Source: Symbiodinium natans (Eukaryota > Sar > Dinophyceae > Suessiales > Symbiodiniaceae). Taken from it: a stretch of DNA of 13,399 nucleotides. The DNA lies in contig CAJNDS010001599.1 in assembly GCA_905221605.1 (NCBI GenBank), forward strand, positions 1 to 13,399, in the 5' to 3' direction. Numbering within the stretch: position 1 is the stretch's first letter; every line of letters begins with the position of its first letter. The notes beneath the pieces are model-generated. The model saw nothing but the letters and a program-made list of their open reading frames with translations. It was not told the DNA's origin and searched no databases. Below are positions 6,284-13,399 of the stretch, one piece after another. A program made the position numbers and the translations under genes.

Positions 6284-7051
6284 TGTAAACGGTACCCCTA
6301 CGCGGATTTTCGGACTTTGGCTAAACTATAAACGTCTTTAGTTTAGGGGCCACTTTCTATAGTTTGGCACCTAAACTGCAAGCGGTGCCCCCACGCGGAT
6401 TTTCGGACTTTGGCTAAGCTATAAACACCTATAGTTTTAGGGGTCACTTTCTATAGTTTGGCACCTGAACTGTAAATTGTAACCTCACGTGGATTTTCGG
6501 ACTTTTGCGAACCTATAAACGTCTATAGTTTAGGGGCACTTTCAAACTGTAAGCGGTACCCCCGCGCGGATTTTCGGACTTTGGCTAAACTATAAACGTT
6601 TATAGCTTAGGGGCGACTTTCTATTGTTCGGCACTTACACTATAAATGGTACCCCCGCGCGGATTTTCGACTGTGGCTACACTATAAACGTTGAAAGTTT
6701 GGGGCACTTTCTATAGTTTGGCACCTAAACTGTAAACGTTACCCCCACACGGGTTTTCGGACTTTGGCTAAACTATAAACGTCTATAGTTCAGGGGCCAC
6801 TTTCTATAGTTCGGCACCTAAACTATATATGGTACCCCCACGCGGATTTTGGGACTTTGGCTAAACTATAAACGTCGAAAGTTTGGGGCCACTTTCTACA
6901 GTTTGGCACCTAAACTGCAAACGCTACCCCCACGCGGATTTTCGGACTTTGTTTAAACTATAAGCGTCTATAATTTAGGGGCCACTTTCTATAGTTTGGC
7001 ACTTGAACTGTAAACGGTACCCCACGCGGATTTTCGGACTTTGGCTAAGCC
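5691..7051. repeat. 92-93-bp satellite, about fifteen copies, unit 2
   Basis: The full-length copy of this block has marker positions from about 5785 to 7029. Its first monomers are irregular, with partial copies near 5730-5785 and 6168-6211, and they grade into the 50-bp satellite. The first six markers fall in the 806 bp missing from the other two units, which explains why those have nine. Confidence 0.92.
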
Positions 7052-7066
7052 ATGCTAAGTCATAAA

Positions 7067-7240
7067 CAAGGTGGAGGCAACGCGCAAGGAAGGTGGAAGC
7101 AAGTGGAAACAAGGTGGAAGCAAGGTGGCAGCAAGATGGAAGCAAGGTTGAAGAACGGTAGAAGCAAGGTGGAAGCAAGGTGGAAGCAAAGTGCAAGCAA
7201 CGTGGAAGCGAGCTGGAAGCAAGGTGGAAGCAGGGTGGAA
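7067..7240. repeat. 11-bp minisatellite AAGGTGGAAGC, unit 2
   Basis: The same minisatellite, with the same length and order of variant copies as in unit 1. Minisatellites usually change copy number fast, so the equal length supports recent divergence of the units. Confidence 0.93.
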
Positions 7241-7248
7241 TCACTAGC

Positions 7249-8146
7249 TACGGTCAGCCGCCGCCGATGTTTTTCCCCCCGGGCGCAAAACCTCCAATCA
7301 ATGAACGGTTTTCCCCCGGGACGCAAAACCTCCGGTCTTTCCATGCTCGCAAAACCTCCAATCGACACAGAAATGCTTCACGGATCTACAGGAGGCGTAA
7401 AGCCTCCAATCAATTCAAAGATGGTTTTCCCTCGGGCGCAAAACCTCCAATCAATGCAACGGTCTTTCCCCCGGGCGCAAAACCTCCGGTGGGCCCAAAT
7501 GGCTTCGCGATTCATATGTTGATAGAGCACGAGAACGGTGCTCAAAAGCTACATCCAACCAGTGATGTCTTTCCCCCGACAGCACCTCGGATCTGTATCC
7601 TGATATAGCACAAGTACCGGGCTTAATACCTGCCTTTGGTGTCGTGCCAGGACGGTGCTTAAACGCTGCCTTTCCCCCGCCGATGTTTTTCTCCCGGGCG
7701 CAAAACCTCCAATCAACGCAACGGTCTTTCCCCCGGGCATGAAACCTCCCTGCTGGCAAAACCTCCGGTCGACCCAAAAAAAAGGCATCGCGGATTTACA
7801 TGCTGATAGAGCACAAGTACGGTGCTCAAGAGCTACGTCTAACAAGCGACGTCCTCCTCTGACAGCAGAACCTCCAATCAACTCGCGGTCGACCCACCTG
7901 TGGATTGATATAGTACAAGTGCCGGGCTCGAAAGCTACGGTCAACCACCGATGTCTTCCCCCGGGCAGAAACCTCCGTTCGACCCAAACATGCTCTTCGG
8001 TTTTCTTTGTGATCTGAGCACCATGCTTAAAGCTACGGTCAACCATCGGTCTCTTTCCCCCGGGCGCAAAACCTCCGGTTGACCCCCCTGCAAGACTAGC
8101 AGGCTGCAAGGGGACTAAGATCGCGGTGGAACAAACAAGCAACTTT
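7249..8146. repeat. Dispersed composite motif region, unit 2
   Basis: It is collinear with unit 1. GAGCAC/GTGCTC hairpins are at 7525-7543 and 7809-7827. The third hairpin is destroyed: near 8016-8030 six bases are missing, leaving GAGCACCATGCTTAAAGC. A G-to-A change near 7380 (CTTCACGGA) puts a stop into the long minus-strand frame that is open in the other units. Confidence 0.85.
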
Positions 8147-8151
8147 GACTA

Positions 8152-8166
8152 GGGTGTAATACACCC
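8152..8166. other. Short hairpin GGGTGT-AAT-ACACCC, unit 2
   Basis: An identical copy of the hairpin at 2877, 45 bp before the 12-bp-stem hairpin. Confidence 0.65.
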
Positions 8167-8210
8167 CGACAAGAACGCATACAAGAAGGTGAGTGAGAAA
8201 AAAACAAGAG

Positions 8211-8238
8211 AGTTTCCTAAACATGAGTTTAGGAAACT
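8211..8238. other. 12-bp-stem hairpin, unit 2
   Basis: The same perfect inverted repeat, followed by a single CCCTAAA (8242-8248) and then the 176-bp GC-rich segment instead of a tract. Confidence 0.85.
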
Positions 8239-8249
8239 AAACCCTAAAA

Positions 8250-8425
8250 GGCGGAGCTGGCTAAGGGTGGGAGCCGCACTTGACGGCGCGGGAGGGAAAC
8301 GCGTGAAATGATGTGGCCGAAGCAAGGCCCCATTCTCGGTGGCCTTGAGCGTGCTCCGGAACCGAAACAAATTTCAAGTTTGTTCGCCCGTCCGGCCATG
8401 TCATATCCTTCTCCAGCTTCGGCGC
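8250..8425. other. 176-bp GC-rich segment between hairpin and telomeric tract 2
   Basis: A GC-rich, non-satellite sequence is bounded on both sides by telomeric heptamers, one on the left and a long tract on the right. It contains the inverted repeat CAAGGCC/GGCCTTG at 8323-8329 and 8341-8347 and the pair AACAAA/TTTGTT near 8366-8385. A 73-codon minus-strand frame starts in it and ends in the preceding segment; it has no recognisable domain and is most likely chance. I do not recognise its origin. Confidence 0.75.
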
Positions 8426-8683
8426 AAACCCTAAACCCTAAACCCTAAACCCTAAACCCTAAACCCTAAACCCTAAACCCTAAACCCTAAACCCTAAACC
8501 CTAAACCCTAAACCCTAAACCCTAAACCCTAAACCCTAAACACTAAAAACCCTAAACCCTAAACCCTAAACCCTAAACCCTAAACCCTAAACCCTAAACC
8601 CTAAACCCTAAACCCTAAACCCTAAACCCTAAACCCTAAACCCTAAACCCTAAACCCTAAACCCTAAACCCTAAACCCTAAAC
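8426..8683 (-). repeat. Telomeric tract 2, long (CCCTAAA)~37
   Basis: About 258 bp of CCCTAAA are almost perfect. The one clear interruption is CACTAAAAA at 8541-8549. The G-rich strand is on the minus strand, as in the other tracts. An interstitial tract with so little decay is either young or kept uniform by recombination. It lies between the GC-rich segment on the left and the leader of unit 3 on the right. Confidence 0.98.
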
Positions 8684-8691
8684 TCAGGCGT

Positions 8692-8727
8692 GGCTGGTGG
8701 GGGAGCTTCGCTCCTTTCCCACCAGCC
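8692..8727. other. Strong GC hairpin beside telomeric tract 2
   Basis: This is the second copy of the leader hairpin, with both arms and the loop unchanged and at the same 9-bp distance from the telomeric tract. Confidence 0.8.
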
Positions 8728-8851
8728 GAGCCGCCCAAAGCAAGTGGCTGCATGGGCATCGCACATACAATATGCCTATACAGCAGTTCAACTGTCTTAC
8801 CAGAGAGCGTGCCGTGCCACCGCTAGGCAGTGGAGCGGTGTCAGTACTGAC

Positions 8852-8868
8852 AATATATTATATATATA
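8852..8868 (-). promoter_or_regulatory. AT-rich TATA-like run in leader, unit 3 (speculative promoter)
   Basis: This is the unchanged second copy of the A/T run, facing telomeric tract 2 at the same distance. Conservation between two units of a young array is weak evidence for function. Confidence 0.25.
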
Positions 8869-9145
8869 CCCCAAAACCTGCCCGAAATCACGGTTAAACT
8901 ATAAAGATTTCTATAGTTTTGCGTCTAAACTATAAACGTTTATAGTTTAGGCTCTATAGTTTTGGCTCTAAACTATAGACGTTTATAGTTTAGCGTCTAT
9001 AGTTTAGGGCTTTATAGTTTAGGCTTTATAGTTTAGCGGCTAAACTATAAACGTCTATAGTTTAGGAGTCAGGCTTTATAGTTTAGCGCCGAAACTATAA
9101 ACGTTTATAGTTTAGGCTCTAGAGTTTGGGGCTCTATAGTTTAGG

Positions 9146-9253
9146 GCAAAATCCAGAAATTGGAGGCAGCATTTCCGGCATCGATTTCTGTACTAAAAAA
9201 TCGCATTTTGAAGCTCGGTCCAGGCCAATCCTGGGGGACCCCCCACGGATGGT
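9146..9253. repeat. 108-bp box, type A, first copy of unit 3
   Basis: It corresponds to the box at 3480 with an offset of 5666 bp and shows the same type A markers. Confidence 0.87.
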
Positions 9254-9412
9254 CCTAAACTATAAACGCTTCTATAGTTTAGGAGCCAACCTTTATAGTT
9301 TAGCGGCTAAACTATAAACGTTTATAGTTTAGGGGTCAAGCTTTATAGTTTAGCGCCGAAACTATAAACGTTTATAGTTTAGGCTCTAGAGTTTGGGGCT
9401 CTATAGTTTAGG

Positions 9413-9520
9413 GCAAAATCCAGAAATTGGAGGCAGCATTTCCGGCATCGATTTCTGTACTAAAAAATCGCATTTTGAAGCTCGGTCCAGGCCAATCCTG
9501 GGGGACCCCCCACGGATGGT
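9413..9520. repeat. 108-bp box, type A, second copy of unit 3
   Basis: It corresponds to the box at 3747 and keeps the 267-bp spacing from the first box. Confidence 0.87.
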
Positions 9521-9679
9521 CCTAAACTATAAACGCTTCTATAGTTTAGGAGCCAACCTTTATAGTTTAGCGGCTAAACTATAAACGTTTATAGTTTGGG
9601 GGTCAAGCTTTATAGTTTAGCGCCGAAACTATAAACGTTTATAGTTTAGGCTCTAGAGTTTGGGGCTCTATAGTTTAAG

Positions 9680-9787
9680 GCAAAATCCAGAAATTGGAGG
9701 CAGCATTTCCGGCATCGATTTCTGTACTAAAAAATCGCATTTTGAAGCTCGGTCCAGGCCAATCCTGGGAGACCCCCCACGGATGGT
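9680..9787. repeat. 108-bp box, type A', third copy of unit 3
   Basis: It carries the TTTAAGGC border and the GGGAGACC change that define A'. The satellite just after it reads CTATAATGTGGGAG, against CTATAATTTGGGAG in unit 2. Confidence 0.86.
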
Positions 9788-10279
9788 CCTAAACTATAAA
9801 CGTCTATAATGTGGGAGCCAACCTTTATAGTTTAGCGCCTAAACTATAAACGTCTATAGTTTAGGAGCCCCTCTTTATAGTTTAGCGCCTAAACTATAAA
9901 CGTCTATAGTTTAGGAGCCACTCTTTATAGTTTAGCGCCTAAACTATAAACGTCTATAGTTTAGGAGCCAACCTTTATAGTTTAGCGCCTAAACTATAAA
10001 CGTCTATAGTTTAGGAGCCACTCTTTATAGTTTAGCGCCTCAACTATAAACGTCTATAGTTTAGGAGCCACTCTTTATAGTTTAGCGCCTAAACTATAAA
10101 CGTCTATACTTTAGGAGCCCCTCTTTATAGTTTAGCGCCTAAACTATAAACGTCTATAATTTAGGAGCCAACCTTTATAGTTTAGCGGCTAAACTATAAA
10201 CGTCTATAGTTTAGGAGTCAGGCTTTATAGTTTAGCGCCGAAACTATAGACGTTTATAGTTTAGACTCTGTAGTTTGGG

Positions 10280-10389
10280 GCAAAAATCAGAAGAAATTGG
10301 AGGCAGCATTTCGGGCATCGATTTCTGTACTAAAAATCGCACTTTTAAGCTGGGTCCAGGCCAATCCTGGGGGACCCCCCACGGATGTT
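10280..10389. repeat. 108-bp box, type B, unit 3
   Basis: A type B box with the AGA insertion shared with unit 1. The palindrome that follows is damaged here (TTTAGAGTTTAG instead of TTTATAGTTTAG). Confidence 0.85.
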
Positions 10390-10546
10390 CCTAAACTATA
10401 AACGTTTAGAGTTTAGGAGCCAACCTTTATAGTTTAGCGGCTAAACTATAAACGTTTATAGTTTAGGGGTCAAGCTTTATAGTTTAGCGCCGAAACTATG
10501 AACGTTTATAGTTTAGGCTCTAGAGTTTGGGGCTCTATAGTTTAGG

Positions 10547-10654
10547 GCGAAATCCAGAAATTGGAGGCAGCATTTCCCGCATCGATTTGTGTACTAAAAA
10601 ATCGCATTTTGAAGCTCGGTCCAGGCCAATCCTGGGGGACCCCCCACGGATGGT
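10547..10654. repeat. 108-bp box, type C, unit 3
   Basis: It has the type C markers and the same position relative to box B as in units 1 and 2. It completes the A, A, A', B, C order in this unit. Confidence 0.86.
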
Positions 10655-11118
10655 CCTAAACTATAAACGCTTCTATAGTTTAGGAGCCAACCTTTATAGT
10701 TTAGCGCCTAAACTATAAACGTCTATAGTTTAGGAGCCACTCTTTATAATTTAGTGCCTAAACTATAAACGTCTATAGTTTAGGAGCCCCTCTTTATAGT
10801 TTAGCGCCTAAACTATAAACGTTTACAGTTTCGGAGCCCTCTTTATAGTTTAGCGCCTAAACTATAAACGTTTACAGTTTAGCGCCTAGCCGTTTACAGT
10901 TTAGGAGCCCCTCTTTATAGTTTAGCGCCTAAACTATAAACGTTTACAGTTTCGGAGCCCCTCTTTATAGTTTAGCGCCTAAACTATAAACGTCTATAGT
11001 TTTGGAGCCACTCTTTATAGTTTAGCGCCTAGACTATAAGCGTTTACAGTTTAGGAGCCCCTCTTTATAGTTTAGCGCCTAAACTATAAACGTTTACAGT
11101 TTAGGAGCCCCCCTTTAT

Positions 11119-11886
11119 TGTAAACGGTACCCCCACGCGGATTTTCGGACTTTGGCTAAACTATAAACGTCTTTAGTTTAGGGGCCACTTTCTATAGTTT
11201 GGCACCTAAACTGCAAGCGGTGCCCCCACGCGGATTTTCGGACTTTGGCTAAGCTATAAACACCTATAGTTTTAGGGGTCACTTTCTATAGTTTGGCACC
11301 TGAACTGTAAATTGTAACCTCACGTGGATTTTCGGACTTTTGCGAACCTATAAACGTCTATAGTTTAGGGGCACTTTCAAACTGTAAGCAGTACCCCCGC
11401 GCGGATTTTCGGACTTTGGTTAAACTATAAACGTTTATAGTTTAGGGGCGACTTTCTATTGTTCGGCACTTACACTATAAATGGTACCCCCGCGCGGATT
11501 TTCGACTGTGGCTACACTATAAACGTTGAAAGTTTGGGGCACTTTCTATAGTTTGGCACCTAAACTGTAAACGTTACCCCTACACGGGTTTTCGGACTTT
11601 GGCTAAACTATAAACGTCTATAGTTCAGGGGCCTCTTTCTATAGTTCGGCACCTAAGCTATATATGGTACCCCCACGCGGATTTTCGGACTTTGGCTAAA
11701 CTATAAACGTCGAAAGTTTGGGGCCACTTTCTACAGTTTGGCACCTAAACTGCAAACGCTACCCCCACGCGGATTTTCGGACTTTGGTTAAACTATAAGC
11801 GTCTATAATTTAGGGGCCACTTTCTATAGTTTGGCACTTGAACTGTAAACGTTACCCCACGCGGATTTTCGGACTTTGGCTAAGCC
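11119..11886. repeat. 92-93-bp satellite, nine copies, unit 3
   Basis: The length is identical to unit 1 (offset 10119 bp), with scattered substitutions such as CACCTAAGCTATATATGG near 11650 where unit 1 has CACCTAAACTATATATGG. It starts at the same junction base as unit 1. Confidence 0.93.
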
Positions 11887-11901
11887 ATGCTAAGTCATAA
11901 A

Positions 11902-12075
11902 CAAGGTGGAGGCAACGCGCAAGGAAGGTGGAAGCAAGTGGAAACAAGGTGGAAGCAAGGTGGCAGCAAGATGGAAGCAAGGTTGAAGAACGGTAGAAGC
12001 AAGGTGGAAGCAAGGTGGAAGCAAAGTGCAAGCAACGTGGAAGCGAGCTGGAAGCAAGGTGGAAGCAGGGTGGAA
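11902..12075. repeat. 11-bp minisatellite AAGGTGGAAGC, unit 3
   Basis: The third copy has no length change relative to units 1 and 2. It is flanked by the 92-bp satellite on the left and the dispersed-motif region on the right, as in the others. Confidence 0.93.
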
Positions 12076-12083
12076 TCACTAGC

Positions 12084-12981
12084 TACGGTCAGCCGCCGCC
12101 GATGTTTTTCCCCCCGGGCGCAAAACCTCCAATCAATGAACGGTTTTCCCCCAGGACGCAAAACCTCCGGTCTTTCCATGCTCGCAAAACCTCCAATCGA
12201 CACAGAAATGCTTCGCGGATCTACAGGAGGCGTAAAGCCTCCAATCAATTCAAAGATGGTTTTCCCTCGGGCGCAAAACCTCCAATCAATGCAACGGTCT
12301 TTCCCCCGGGCGCAAAACCTCCGGTGGGCCCAAATGGCTTCGCGATTCATATGTTGATAGAGCACGAGAACGGTGCTCAAAAGCTACATCCAACCAGTGA
12401 TGTCTTTCCCCCGACAGCACCTCGGATCTGTATCCTGATATAGCACAAGTACCGGGCTTAATACCTGCCTTTGGTGTCGTGCCAGGACGGTGCTTAAACG
12501 CTGCCTTTCCCCCGCCGATGTTTTTCTCCCGGGCGCACAACCTCCAATCAACGCAACGGTCTTTCCCCCGGGCATGAAACCTCCCTGCTGGCAAAACCTC
12601 CGGTCGACCCAAAAAAAAGGCATCGCGGATTTACATGCTGATAGAGCACAAGTACGGTGCTCAAGAGCTACGTCTAACAAGCGACGTCCTCCTCTGACAG
12701 CAGAACCTCCAATCAACTCGCGGTCGACCCACCTGTGGATTGATATAGTAAAAGTGCCGGGCTCGAAAGCTACGGTCAACCACCGATGTCTTCCCCCGGG
12801 CAGAAACCTCCGTTCGACCCAAACATGCTCTTCGGTTTTCTTTGTGATCTGAGCACCATGCTTAAAGCTACGGTCAACCATCGGTCTCTTTCCCCCGGGC
12901 GCAAAACCTCCGGTTGACCCCCCTGCAAGACTAGCAGGCTGCGAGGGGACTAAGATCGCGGTGGAACAAACAAGCAACTTT
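12084..12981. repeat. Dispersed composite motif region, unit 3
   Basis: Hairpins GAGCAC/GTGCTC are kept at 12360-12378 and 12644-12662; the third is lost by the same 6-bp deletion as in unit 2 (near 12851-12865). The left half matches unit 1 (CTTCGCGGA), while the right half matches unit 2 (the A-run before GGCATCG is eight A, against ten A in unit 1). Confidence 0.85.
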
Positions 12982-12986
12982 GACTA

Positions 12987-13001
12987 GGGTGTAATACACC
13001 C
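12987..13001. other. Short hairpin GGGTGT-AAT-ACACCC, unit 3
   Basis: An identical third copy, in the same position relative to the next hairpin. Confidence 0.65.
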
Positions 13002-13045
13002 CGACAAGAACGCATACAAGAAGGTGAGTGAGAAAAAAACAAGAG

Positions 13046-13073
13046 AGTTTCCTAAACATGAGTTTAGGAAACT
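13046..13073. other. 12-bp-stem hairpin, unit 3
   Basis: The same perfect inverted repeat, again followed by one CCCTAAA and the GC-rich segment. Confidence 0.85.
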
Positions 13074-13084
13074 AAACCCTAAAA

Positions 13085-13260
13085 GGCGGAGCTGGCTAAG
13101 GGTGGGAGCCGCACTTGACGGCGCGGGAGGGAAACGCGTGAAATGATGTGGCCGAAGCAAGGCCCCATTCTCGGTGGCCTTGAGCGTGCTCCGGAACCGA
13201 AACAAATTTCAAGTTTGTTCGCCCGTCCGGCCATGTCATATCCTTCTCCAGCTTCGGCGC
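13085..13260. other. 176-bp GC-rich segment between hairpin and telomeric tract 3
   Basis: The second copy has the same length, borders and internal inverted repeats as the copy at 8250. Its absence from unit 1, where telomeric heptamers are joined directly, suggests that it can be excised by recombination between the flanking heptamers. Confidence 0.75.
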
Positions 13261-13399
13261 AAACCCTAAACCCTAAACCCTAAACCCTAAACCCTAAACC
13301 CTAAACCCTAAACCCTAAACCCTAAACCCTAAACCCTAAACCCTAAACCCTAAACCCTAAACCCTAAACCCTAAACCCTAAACCCTAAACCCTAAACCC
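13261..13399 (-). repeat. Telomeric tract 3, cut by window edge
   Basis: 139 bp of uninterrupted CCCTAAA run to the last base of the window. It follows GGCGC at the end of the GC-rich segment exactly as tract 2 does. A true right-hand chromosome end would read TTTAGGG on this strand, so the tract is interstitial, or continues into another unit, or the contig stopped in it. The sequence does not show which. Confidence 0.97.

Larger units (their letters stand above)
3018..8683. repeat. Composite subtelomeric unit 2 (complete, 5666 bp)
   Basis: This is the only complete unit, running from the first base after telomeric tract 1 to the last base of telomeric tract 2. It carries every block in order: leader, 50-bp satellite with boxes A, A, A', B and C, fifteen 92-bp copies, the 11-bp minisatellite, the dispersed-motif region, the 12-bp-stem hairpin, the GC-rich segment, and the longest telomeric tract. 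It keeps the 806 bp at 5478-6283 missing from its neighbours and is therefore probably closest to the ancestral layout. I see no gene in its 5.7 kb. Confidence 0.92.
8684..8894. other. Telomere-adjacent leader segment, unit 3
   Basis: This copy of the leader is at an offset of 5666 bp, and I see no difference from the unit 2 copy. Such identity beside decaying-type satellite sequence indicates recent duplication or ongoing homogenisation. The embedded hairpin, inverted repeat, palindrome and A/T run are at 8692-8727, 8818-8840, 8839-8852 and 8852-8868. Confidence 0.75.
8895..11118. repeat. 50-bp palindromic satellite field, unit 3 (with five boxes)
   Basis: This has the same block structure as unit 2 up to the deletion junction at 11118/11119. 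The eight box-free monomers at about 9788-10160 have the same number as in unit 2, but some carry a different variable segment (CAACC or CACTC where unit 2 has CCCTC), which indicates single-monomer conversion. At about 10860-10900 part of one monomer is missing, leaving CGTTTACAG twice within 30 bp; with a 2-bp loss nearby this explains most of the 29-bp length difference from unit 1. Confidence 0.95.
8684..13399. repeat. Composite subtelomeric unit 3 (open at right edge)
   Basis: This third unit begins at the same junction as unit 2, at an offset of 5666 bp, and ends in a telomeric tract that reaches the last base of the window. Its middle matches unit 1: it has the same 806-bp deletion junction at 11118/11119 and the same extra AGA in box B. 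Its right part matches unit 2: it has the 6-bp loss near 12857 and the 176-bp GC-rich segment. The mosaic state implies exchange between units. Confidence 0.92.

Noticed and set aside
8149-8370. 73-codon minus-strand frame with a hydrophobic C-terminal half, also at 12984-13205
   Set aside because: It crosses the GC-rich segment, a telomeric heptamer and both hairpins, and is removed in unit 1 by the 176-bp loss. The hydrophobic stretch comes from translating the AG-rich opposite strand. There is no further support.
3018-8683. Ribosomal intergenic spacer array
   Set aside because: The unit size and subrepeats would fit, but no 18S, 5.8S, 28S or 5S sequence is recognisable in a complete unit, and telomeric tracts are not expected there.

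Overview
The window is a eukaryotic subtelomere-like satellite array with no gene that I can support. It contains three tracts of the Arabidopsis-type telomere heptamer CCCTAAA. That telomere type is known from most land plants and many green algae, and also from some brown algae, dinoflagellates and other protists, so the sequence does not name the species; a plant or green alga is the first guess. I recognised no rRNA, tRNA, transposase, reverse transcriptase or conserved protein domain. The open frames of 60-200 codons all lie inside repeats, overlap in several frames on both strands, and are broken differently in different copies of the same repeat.

The layout is a head-to-tail array of one composite unit. 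The end of unit 1 is at 1-3017, a complete 5666-bp unit 2 is at 3018-8683, and unit 3 is at 8684-13399 and runs off the window inside its telomeric tract. Each unit has the same order: (a) a roughly 211-bp leader with a strong hairpin and an AT-rich run; (b) a field of 50-bp near-palindromic satellite interrupted by five copies of a 108-bp box in the order A, A, A', B, C; (c) a 92-93-bp satellite that appears to be the 50-bp repeat plus about 43 extra bp; (d) an 11-bp minisatellite of the type AAGGTGGAAGC; (e) about 0.9 kb of dispersed degenerate motifs built around GGGCGCAAAACCTCC and a GAGCAC/GTGCTC hairpin; (f) an about 92-bp segment ending in a perfect 12-bp-stem hairpin; (g) a 176-bp GC-rich segment, absent from unit 1; (h) a CCCTAAA tract. 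The tract then joins the next leader at the same base and in the same heptamer phase.

The telomeric tracts all have the same polarity, with the G-rich strand running leftward, so the right-hand end of the window cannot be a right-hand chromosome terminus. The structure resembles stacked subtelomere-plus-telomere modules, as known for tandem yeast Y' elements separated by telomeric tracts and for recombination-maintained telomeres. Units 1 and 3 share an exact 806-bp deletion that unit 2 lacks, while units 2 and 3 share a 6-bp deletion that unit 1 lacks. This mosaic pattern points to unequal exchange or gene conversion between units.

Nothing here works together as a protein-coding pathway. 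The plausible functions are structural: recombination substrate, cruciform or hairpin formation, chromatin organisation, and possibly telomeric-repeat transcription from the leader. These functions are inferences from sequence layout, not demonstrated.
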